This document shows, piece after piece, positions 58,010 through 64,000 of a DNA stretch of 64,000 nt. A model generated the notes under the pieces. That model made no database searches, was not told the DNA's origin, and saw only the letters and a list, made by a program, of their open reading frames with translations. Each line of letters begins with the position of its first letter. The stretch's first letter is position 1. The position numbers and the translations under genes were made by a program. The DNA comes from Bin87 sp965204905 (GTDB lineage: Bacteria > Chloroflexota > Dehalococcoidia > Lucifugimonadales > UBA3495): the NCBI GenBank assembly GCA_965204905.1, contig OZ242042.1, positions 3,286,001 to 3,350,000 on the forward strand, written 5' to 3'.

Positions 58010-60025
58010 CTAAACCCCCGTCAGCCACCACCGCGCCTGCCCCTCCCCGGCGCCGCTCACGTCCACCTCCACACCCTCCAGCAGCCACGCGCCGGCGATG
58101 CCCTGGGTTGGAGCCTGCAACTCCACCACGTCGGACAGGCTGCCTTGTGCGACGGCGGGTAGATTCGCGGCAATGAGCAACGGCAACTCGACCTCAACCT
58201 GGGGCCGCTGCCTGGAACGCTCCGCCAACCGAGCCTTTGCTGCGCCCTCCGCGGCCGCGTAGTTGTCGGCATACCGGCATCGGATGACCTGCCCGCGTTT
58301 GGTGTCCAGCGACAGCCGCGAGGCTGTTGATTCGGCGCGAACAGCGCTGGAACTCTGCGCCCGCCAGCAATGCTCGGCGGACAGGTTGAGGGTCTGGAGG
58401 TACGCGGCGGCGGTTCCGTTGTTGCGGATGCGCAATGCGTGGCCCCTGCCGGCGACGCCCGACTCCGCCTCGGTGAGAATCGTCACGGTGATGTCGCCGG
58501 TAACGTCCGTCCCGGAGCCGGCTGCATCGTCCGTCGCGGTGTAATCCGTGCCGGCCACGGGAGCAACTATGCCGTCGATCACGTCCCAGGCGTCGGGGGC
58601 GGCCAACAATAGCTGCTCGCCCCCGGCGGGTATTTCCAATGCCTCGTTCAGCGTCCACACCTGCTGCCGGCCCACGTCTGACGAGCGGCGGTAGCGAAAC
58701 GTTACCGAATCCTCCACGCCGTTCGCTCCGTCGTCTCGACGCAGAACGGTGGCGTAAGGCCCGGTTCCGGCAGCGGTATCGCCAATCGAGAACCGCGCCA
58801 TCGACACCGGATTGGTGTGGCTGCGCACACCAGCCCGCCGCGTTGCCGCTTCCAGCCGGACCCGTCCCAGGCCGTCGGCGTAGATCAGCCCGTGCTCCTC
58901 CCGCTGCAAACGCCGCAACGCCCGGCCCGCCGACACGTCCCAAACCGAGCGCGGCCCTCCCGTCAGCAGCGTCCGCCCATCGTCCAGCGCGTAGTCACCG
59001 GGCAGCAGGCCGACCCAACCCAGGATCGCCGCCGCCACGTTGCCGGAGCGCATCAGTCCGCCGGCCAATGTGCGATGCAGGGGTACAGCCTCCAACCGCT
59101 GCATTACGTCAGCCGCCGTGACGCGACACACCCCGGTGTCGTGGTCGGGATTGATGGCCGTAACGTGTCCGCTGAACAGGCTGCGCCCCACCCCAAATTC
59201 GCTCCAACGGTCCTGCGCGTTGCGGAATCCGTGCCATAGCCCGTGCCGCCCCGATTCCGGCGCGCCTGTGATGCCGGTAGCCGCCAGGATTTCGCGCCGC
59301 GTCGCGCCGGCTTGCTCCAGCTCAATGGCATGAACACGGACGCTGCCGGCGGTCTGCTCAATCTCCAGGTCGTACCATTGCCCAACGTCCAGCTCAGCGC
59401 CGTCAGACAGCCGCGTAACCCTTCGTCCCGATACCCGCTCCAGGATGGTGGCATCACTGGCAAAACGCAGGCGCAGGCAGTCGTCCCGGGCGGCGCACCG
59501 CAGCGCGAACCCGCCCAGGCCGTTGCTGCCTCGTTGGTAGCGCGCCGTGAGCGTCGCCAGCGGATCGCCGGTATCCAGCACAGCCACCGCATCCGACGGC
59601 GGCCAGCCGCCGCCTTGACCCATGGCGTTCCCGCCTGATGCGGAAAAACCGTTGCCGGCCACCGCTAACACTGCCCAGGACGTTCCGCCCACAGGTGCTG
59701 CGCGCCCGTTCAAATCCGCCGACGCTCCGCTTGCCGTTGCGAAATCGTCATGGATCCGGCTGGCGCGCAGCCATACCGGACGGCCCGGCTGCACGTTGGC
59801 GCCCAAAGGGCCGCCGGAATTCTCCGGCGTATAGCGATGGTCGTGGTTGCGCAGCGTCAGCTCCAACGTCGCCGGCGGCGTGAACTCCGGCACGGGCAGC
59901 CCGCGCCGCCCCCACCGCCAGCGCAGCGCCAGTACGTCGGCGGAAATGTCCGAGCCGTCCGTATCCCACGAACCGTTTCCTTCCCAATCGATCCAAACCT
60001 GCCAGCGCAGTGCCGGCGGCGCCAT
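58010..60025 (-). CDS. Phage tail/baseplate-like structural protein
   Basis: 671 residues from ATG 60025; a TTG at 60058 would give 682. The N-terminal RWQVWIDWEGNGSWDTDGSD, then ELTLRNHDHRYTPENSGG, is like the beginning of tail proteins that carry a baseplate-hub fold. The middle has a lectin-like beta region (FALRCAARDDCLRLRFASDA). The C-terminus is VQAPTQ-type beta sequence. It is the last of the minus-strand phage genes within this window. Precise function (hub or fibre) not resolved. Confidence 0.6.
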   Translation of the reverse strand: MAPPALRWQVWIDWEGNGSWDTDGSDISADVLALRWRWGRRGLPVPEFTPPATLELTLRNHDHRYTPENSGGPLGANVQPGRPVWLRASRIHDDFATASGASADLNGRAAPVGGTSWAVLAVAGNGFSASGGNAMGQGGGWPPSDAVAVLDTGDPLATLTARYQRGSNGLGGFALRCAARDDCLRLRFASDATILERVSGRRVTRLSDGAELDVGQWYDLEIEQTAGSVRVHAIELEQAGATRREILAATGITGAPESGRHGLWHGFRNAQDRWSEFGVGRSLFSGHVTAINPDHDTGVCRVTAADVMQRLEAVPLHRTLAGGLMRSGNVAAAILGWVGLLPGDYALDDGRTLLTGGPRSVWDVSAGRALRRLQREEHGLIYADGLGRVRLEAATRRAGVRSHTNPVSMARFSIGDTAAGTGPYATVLRRDDGANGVEDSVTFRYRRSSDVGRQQVWTLNEALEIPAGGEQLLLAAPDAWDVIDGIVAPVAGTDYTATDDAAGSGTDVTGDITVTILTEAESGVAGRGHALRIRNNGTAAAYLQTLNLSAEHCWRAQSSSAVRAESTASRLSLDTKRGQVIRCRYADNYAAAEGAAKARLAERSRQRPQVEVELPLLIAANLPAVAQGSLSDVVELQAPTQGIAGAWLLEGVEVDVSGAGEGQARWWLTGV

Positions 60026-60112
60026 ATTGTTTGCCACTTTTCCCTCCGCCAATTGCAACTACGCATCGCCCATGCCATAATCGTGCCGTCCATCAAACGA
60101 GGAGACACGTGA

Positions 60113-60445
60113 ATGACTCCCAATGAGCTCTACATCCTCTACGGCTTCCTGGCGTTCATCTGTCTGCTGCTGGTTACGATTGTTGGTATCCTGATACGAC
60201 AGTCGTTCGACATCGGTAAAATCCAAGGCCAACTCACCGCCTTGACCGAACGTGTCAACGGTCTCGATAGTCGCGTTGAGAGACTTGAACAACAAATGGC
60301 CAATTTCCGTGAGCAACTCGGCGAGGCCAGAGGACTGATGCGTTCCCTGCATGAACGCATGGACCAGCTCATGCGCCACCACCACAACGACGCCGGCCAG
60401 GTGGTCATTGTCCCCGCAGAGGAAGTCGCCGCAGCGGACGACTGA
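60113..60445 (+). CDS. Membrane-anchored coiled-coil protein
   Basis: 110 residues. One membrane segment, YILYGFLAFICLLLVTIVGI (residues 7-26), then a coil from QGQLTALTERVNGLDSRVER to LHERMDQLMRHHH. It reads opposite to the phage genes and lies between two of them. GAGGAGA is just upstream of the ATG. Similar in design to the 39738 protein but without tandem DNA repeats. Confidence 0.6.
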   Translation: MTPNELYILYGFLAFICLLLVTIVGILIRQSFDIGKIQGQLTALTERVNGLDSRVERLEQQMANFREQLGEARGLMRSLHERMDQLMRHHHNDAGQVVIVPAEEVAAADD

Positions 60446-60455
60446 TCCTCCACCG

Positions 60456-60887
60456 TCACCAAACCCCCAACTCCACCGGCCCATCCTGCCGGAACGTTCC
60501 CTCGAAGCGCACGGGTTCCCCGGCCCTGCTGCTGATGCGGTAGGACAGGCATACGAACCTCCCCGACACCCGACGCTGCCCCGGCGCGTTGCCCACCGGC
60601 CCGTACTCCACCGTAACGGAGCGTCCTACGATACCCGACAGCACGGCGTCCGGCCCGATTGCAGGCGCATCATCCCATCGACCCGACAGCGTGAACTCCT
60701 GCGCTGCCGCCGGGCCGGCAGCCGTTCGCGCCGCCGTGTCGTTCACGCCGGTAACGTCCCGCCCGGCGAGCGCCTGACCCACCGGGCCAACGCGCTCCAC
60801 CCACGCCGACAGATCCCGCAGCGTGCCGGCGGCGTCCGCCACGGCCACGTAGCTGCGGCCCGCGCTGGCATATCCGGTCATGCTCAC
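60456..60887 (-). CDS. Phage structural protein, tail-tube-like (tentative)
   Basis: 143 residues, mostly beta: VEYGPVGNAPGQRRVSGRFV, CLSYRISSRAGEPVRFEGTF and RQDGPVELGVW at the end. Its size, place after the connector gene (overlap of 4 bases at 60884) and beta-rich make-up fit a tail-tube or tail-completion protein. The family itself is not certain. Confidence 0.5.
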   Translation of the reverse strand: MSMTGYASAGRSYVAVADAAGTLRDLSAWVERVGPVGQALAGRDVTGVNDTAARTAAGPAAAQEFTLSGRWDDAPAIGPDAVLSGIVGRSVTVEYGPVGNAPGQRRVSGRFVCLSYRISSRAGEPVRFEGTFRQDGPVELGVW

Positions 60888-61729
60888 ACCCCCAGCACGG
60901 CGTTGCGACGACGATATGGGGCCAGCAGCGTCCGGGCCGTAGGCGAGACGCCATCAACGTCTCCGCCATCGCCCTCCGGCAGCGCGAAAGGTCCGCCCAA
61001 CCGCTCGCGCCACCAGACGGCGGCCTGTAGCAGACACGCCTCCGCCACTCCTTTGGGGTAGCGGTACACCGACACGGGCGCGCCGGTAGCGTGAGCGGCC
61101 GCCTCCGTACCGTTGACGCCGCGATTCACGGTCAGCGTCAACGTACCCTGCCCATCGTCAGCTACGCCAACGACGTACAACTGCTCGTCGTCGATGCGGA
61201 TGGTGTGTCCGGCAGACAGTTTGATCGCGCCATCGCCGGAGGCAACCGTTAGCACGCTATCGCCGATGGCTACCGCCTGGTTGCCGCTCACCCGCAGTCC
61301 GGTATCCTCGCGCACGTCGCAGTACCCCCAAACCCCGCTCACCGCCACGCCGGCCCGGCTCAGCGGAAACCGGCGATGCTTCCCGGCCAGCATGATGCGC
61401 GTATAAGGCCGGCCGCCCGGCTCCGTGGGCGCGGCGTTGAGCGGGTACAGCAGCCAGTCGCCGGACGACCAGGAGACCCACTCGCCCGACGCCTCCCGCA
61501 CGCGCACTTCGCTCGCCGCAACCAGGTCGGGCACCGTCAGCGACGCCTTGCCCGTGCCGTCGAATCGACGCTCTCCGCGGCTTGCGCCGAACTGCCGGCC
61601 GCAGTAGCCGTCGATCCAGCGCGATACCGCCTCCAGCATCCCGAGCAGGCGCGCGTCGTGCGTGTCGTCCGGCACGTTCAAAACCGACGCCGATTTCAGC
61701 GTCGCCAAATCCGCGTAAGCATTTGCCAT
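60884..61729 (-). CDS. Phage head-tail connector-like protein
   Basis: 281 residues from ATG 61729 (AGGAG upstream). The first 100 residues have the connector type helix set ATLKSASVLNVPDDTHDARL, LLGMLEAVSRWIDGYCGRQF, then the beta insert. A gp6-like head-tail connector is the best fit; the C-terminal RYPKGVAEACLLQAAVWWRE completes the helical end. A long beta insert (about 130-230) makes it longer than usual. It lies between the capsid gene and the tail-tube-like gene. Confidence 0.68.
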   Translation of the reverse strand: MANAYADLATLKSASVLNVPDDTHDARLLGMLEAVSRWIDGYCGRQFGASRGERRFDGTGKASLTVPDLVAASEVRVREASGEWVSWSSGDWLLYPLNAAPTEPGGRPYTRIMLAGKHRRFPLSRAGVAVSGVWGYCDVREDTGLRVSGNQAVAIGDSVLTVASGDGAIKLSAGHTIRIDDEQLYVVGVADDGQGTLTLTVNRGVNGTEAAAHATGAPVSVYRYPKGVAEACLLQAAVWWRERLGGPFALPEGDGGDVDGVSPTARTLLAPYRRRNAVLGV

Positions 61730-61751
61730 TCCGTTCTCCTTTTTGATCATT

Positions 61752-61849
61752 TGTCATTGCGAGTCCGCCGCAGGCGGGCGTGGCAATCCCGATCCGTAGG
61801 TGAAGGCTCTTCGCACCAATGAGATTGCCGCGCTGCGCTCGCAATGACA
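61752..61849. repeat. Two inverted GATTGCC/GCAATGAC repeats between phage genes
   Basis: TGTCATTGCGAGTCCGCCGC and on to GGCAATCCCG (61753-61791), and, inverted, GAGATTGCCGCGCTGCGCTC then GCAATGACA (61821-61849). The pair can form a large stem. It separates the capsid and connector genes. Confidence 0.7.
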
Positions 61850-61863
61850 GTAGCGTAGGCAAG

Positions 61864-61890
61864 TAGGGGCGACGCATGCCTCGCCCCTAC
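61864..61890. repeat. TAGGGGCGA hairpin after the capsid gene
   Basis: TAGGGGCGA, loop CGCATGCC, TCGCCCCTA, a perfect 9-bp stem. It lies after the capsid stop (61904) on the minus strand and may be its terminator. Related arm at 44090. Confidence 0.6.
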
Positions 61891-61903
61891 ACCGCAACAT
61901 CCG

Positions 61904-63235
61904 CTAAATCGTAATGTTGTACTGCAACGCCGTGTGCGTCGCCGACGCCCGTGCGCCGGTGCGTTCCATAAACGCCAGCCGCATGGAGACCACCATGATG
62001 TTCTGACGCTTCTGGATGTCCCGCGCCGTCTCGATCATCAACTCCCGGCGGAACCCGAGACGCCACTGGGTCCGGTTGACCACCAGCAGCCGGCCCTTGG
62101 TGTTGGTGTTGCCGCCGTCGGTCACCTTGCCGTCGGCGTCCGATTTCGCCATCTGCTCGGATACGATGACGGGGATGCCGTCCACCTGAGCCAGTTGGCC
62201 GTTGAGCAGCGTGGCCTGCGGCCCCAGCTTGTCCAGCGTGCGGAACTCGTCGATGCCCAGCGACTTGATGTAAGTGCCCACGTCGGCGACGTAGGCCAGC
62301 TCCGACGGGCGCACGCCGTACTTGCCCAGCAGTCCTCGCGCCTCGTTGAACATATCGGCGCTGGGCGCAGCGGCGTGGTTGTTGGCCTGCCCGTCGTTGT
62401 CCACCAGCGGCAGGTGCAGCAGGCCGTCGAACCCCAGCAGCCAATGTGCCTTGCCCGCCGTGGACGCGGCGATGGTCGCGCCGTCGGCGTTGATGTTGTT
62501 GGTCGTGGTGGTATCGGCGTTGAGCAGCACGTCGTCAATCACTTCCACGGCGTTGCGAACCAGCGTGCTCCGCACCTCGGCGGCCATTGCGATGACCGCG
62601 TCCTCGTCCAGGGTCAGCGACCACGGCACTTCGGCCACCAGCTCGTAGGCCGTCAGCGTCTGCCGCGCCGTGGTCAGCGCCGTCTCCGTGGTGGCGGTGT
62701 TCTCCACGCCCGGATACCACGCGACGTTGCCCAGTTGCAGCGGAATCTCAAAGGGGTTAGTGGGCATATCCACCCGCGTGAACAGCGACGCGACGTGCGT
62801 GTCCACGTTGATGTCTGCCCACAATGCGGCGGCTTCGCCGGTGGGGACCAGTTCGTCGCCGGCGCCGGCGGTAGTGCTGTCCATGGCGGCCTTCAGGTTC
62901 GCCTGCCAGTCGGCCAGGAGGCGAGGGTTGGCATCGCCCGGCTCGCGTTGCTGCGACGCCAGCACGCTGCGGACGCAGGCCAGGTCCAGCGCGTCCATCC
63001 CCTGATACTTGCCGAACGGCACCCGAGGCCGCTCGCTCGCGCTGCCATACCGGGCCAGCATCGCCTGCCGCTCACCGGCCCGCTGCTTCTCGGTGAGATC
63101 GCCCACCGTGCGGCTCAGGCGGTCCATTTCCTCGCGCAGCGGCGGAATATCCGCATCCAGCCGCTGCCGGTAAAAGTCCCGCACCTCAGCAACTTCATTC
63201 TTGATGGTTTCCAATTCCCACGTTGAAAGGGTCAT
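61904..63235 (-). CDS. HK97-type phage major capsid protein
   Basis: 443 residues from ATG 63235 (MTLSTWELETIKNEVAEVRD); the frame runs on to 63400 through repeat DNA and is rejected. The first 90 residues are a coiled delta domain. Capsid fold features follow: GAGDELVPTGEAAALWADIN, YELVAEVPWSLTLDEDAVIA, EVIDDVLLNADTTTTNNINA and DEFRTLDKLGPQATLLNGQL. It lies next to a prohead protease, as in HK97-type phages. Subunits build an icosahedral shell. Confidence 0.82.
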   Translation of the reverse strand: MTLSTWELETIKNEVAEVRDFYRQRLDADIPPLREEMDRLSRTVGDLTEKQRAGERQAMLARYGSASERPRVPFGKYQGMDALDLACVRSVLASQQREPGDANPRLLADWQANLKAAMDSTTAGAGDELVPTGEAAALWADINVDTHVASLFTRVDMPTNPFEIPLQLGNVAWYPGVENTATTETALTTARQTLTAYELVAEVPWSLTLDEDAVIAMAAEVRSTLVRNAVEVIDDVLLNADTTTTNNINADGATIAASTAGKAHWLLGFDGLLHLPLVDNDGQANNHAAAPSADMFNEARGLLGKYGVRPSELAYVADVGTYIKSLGIDEFRTLDKLGPQATLLNGQLAQVDGIPVIVSEQMAKSDADGKVTDGGNTNTKGRLLVVNRTQWRLGFRRELMIETARDIQKRQNIMVVSMRLAFMERTGARASATHTALQYNITI

Positions 63236-63279
63236 AAATTTGCAAACTCCTTGAATTTCATGCGTACAATTTTTAGTAC

Positions 63280-63390
63280 CGTCAGAACCAGGATTCTCAG
63301 GATTTGAGGATTTACAAGATTGGAGCCGTCCGGCGTAAGAAGACACCCAATCCTGTAAATCCTTCAATCCCGCAAATCCTGATTCTGACG
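63280..63390. repeat. Large imperfect inverted repeat (44-bp arms)
   Basis: Left arm 63280-63323 and right arm 63347-63390 match as reverse complements at 37 of 44 positions. Both are rich in the motif AGGATTT. The arms enclose 23 bases, so the whole is a long hairpin or a small MITE-like insertion between the protease and capsid genes. Confidence 0.75.
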
Positions 63391-63396
63391 ACAATT

Positions 63397-64000
63397 TCAC
63401 CCCCGCAACCCACGCAACAACCCCACCACCTCCGTCGCCACGTCCACCCGCCGCTCCAGCAACGCCCCCCGGTTGGCCGGCACCGGAACCGCGCTGATCT
63501 CCAGCAGTTCCTGCTCCAGGAACCGGATGCCCAGGAAAGCGCCGCTGCGGGCATCCCGTCGTTCCTCGAAACGCAGCGGACGGAACCCTACGGACACGCC
63601 CTGCTGGTAGCCCTGCCGGTACAGGCCCTCAACCTCACGGGCGAACTCAGTGGGAGCGAACTCCAGGCGAGCCAATAGTGCGCCGCCGTCCCGCCACACC
63701 GACTGCGCCCGTCCGATGGCCGGACGGCGGTAGTCGTGGGCCCACAGCACCACCGGATTCTCCCGGTAGGCGTCCAAACGCCAGCCCTCGGGCGCGACGG
63801 TATCGCCATGCCGGTCCACCGCGCCCGTGGACGCCACGAACGTCAACGCGCCTTCCGTGCCGACGTTCTTGTCATTGCGAGCGAAGCGCGGCAATCCCGT
63901 ACCTTGTGGATCCGTCGGGGCCGCCTCCCGCTCATGGTGAGCCTGTCGAACCACGCCATCCGCCAGCGTCCCCCACTTGCACACCATCGGCGCGTCGCCC
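63397..64000 (-). CDS. HK97-type prohead protease, 5' end outside the window
   Basis: The frame is open to the window edge; an ATG at 63987 gives 196 residues, but the real start may lie beyond. The protease core is FVASTGAVDRHGDTVAPEGW, ENPVVLWAHDYRRPAIGRAQ (catalytic His), YRQGYQQGVSVGFRPLRFEE (Ser) and LEISAVPVPANRGALLE. It would cut the capsid scaffold during head maturation. The N-terminal part (VVRQAHHERE, then LPRFARNDKN) is coded by two dispersed repeats that keep the frame, which is odd for a phage gene. Confidence 0.72.
   Translation of the reverse strand, partial: GDAPMVCKWGTLADGVVRQAHHEREAAPTDPQGTGLPRFARNDKNVGTEGALTFVASTGAVDRHGDTVAPEGWRLDAYRENPVVLWAHDYRRPAIGRAQSVWRDGGALLARLEFAPTEFAREVEGLYRQGYQQGVSVGFRPLRFEERRDARSGAFLGIRFLEQELLEISAVPVPANRGALLERRVDVATEVVGLLRGLRG
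63868..63953. repeat. Two dispersed repeats inside the protease reading frame
   Basis: GTCATTGCGAGCGAAGCGCG then GCAATCCC (63871-63898), and CCGCTCATGGTGAGCCTGTC then GAACCA (63928-63953). These are the GATTGCC and TTCGACAGG families, side by side, both in an open reading frame. Confidence 0.7.

Noticed and set aside
1..64000. tRNA, rRNA or other RNA genes
   Set aside because: No cloverleaf or rRNA-like stretch was noticed by eye; a tRNA search could still find one, including a selC.

Overview
The window is GC-rich bacterial chromosome, most likely from a Chloroflexota lineage (Dehalococcoidia/SAR202-like). This is an inference from gene content: an LLM-type flavin oxidoreductase, the DUF3090 plus SCO1664-type gene pair otherwise typical of Actinobacteria, genes of the MEP isoprenoid pathway, and nine complete Uma2-family nuclease genes. 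There is no rRNA or tRNA gene to confirm it. Genes sit in short operons on both strands. Several show sigma70-like promoters, often with an extended -10 of the form TGC-TATCAT.

Layout. 1-11.3 kb: a HEPN-domain gene, two GNAT acetyltransferases, a cytochrome c lipoprotein, a MoaD/ThiS-like carrier, a Nudix hydrolase, oxidoreductases, an alpha/beta hydrolase, an Asp-box beta-propeller protein and four Uma2 genes. 12.0-14.9 kb: a visibly less GC-rich two-gene block, a SIR2-domain protein followed by a HerA-type ATPase, matching the SIR2-HerA anti-phage system. 14.9-19.0 kb: a ThDP enzyme, a GYD protein, DUF3500 and an unknown. 19.2-25.6 kb: a second defence operon with HsdR, a fused HsdM-HsdS, a DUF4365-type predicted nuclease and an unrecognised 379-residue protein. 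25.8-33.6 kb: comM/yifB, DUF3090, a SCO1664-type protein, a HAD phosphatase, molybdate transport modABC and a Uma2. 33.7-43.4 kb: an MFS transporter, small proteins, a hydroxyacid dehydrogenase, a GlcD-like flavoprotein, cysS, ispF and ispD. 43.6-48 kb: an OsmC-family gene and a cobalamin-binding-protein-like gene, separated by a CPA2 antiporter and a RelE-type toxin-antitoxin pair. 47.9-58 kb: more Uma2 genes, an MFS transporter, small unknowns, a TcuA-like flavoprotein and a Fic protein with an operator-like region. 58-64 kb: an HK97-type phage structural module on the minus strand, running off the right edge.

The most interesting signal is a pair of probable selenoproteins. In both the OsmC-family gene and the cobalamin-binding-protein-like gene, the reading frame is interrupted by a single TGA exactly where the family has a conserved cysteine. 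Conserved sequence continues in frame after the TGA, and a bacterial-SECIS-like hairpin lies at the expected distance downstream (loop AGGUU in one, CGUG in the other). Read through, both proteins reach normal family length. The second may be an undescribed selenoprotein family.

Several short palindromic repeat families are scattered through the window. In at least three places they form the end or part of a coding sequence: the modA C-terminus, a small membrane ORF and the prohead protease N-terminal region.
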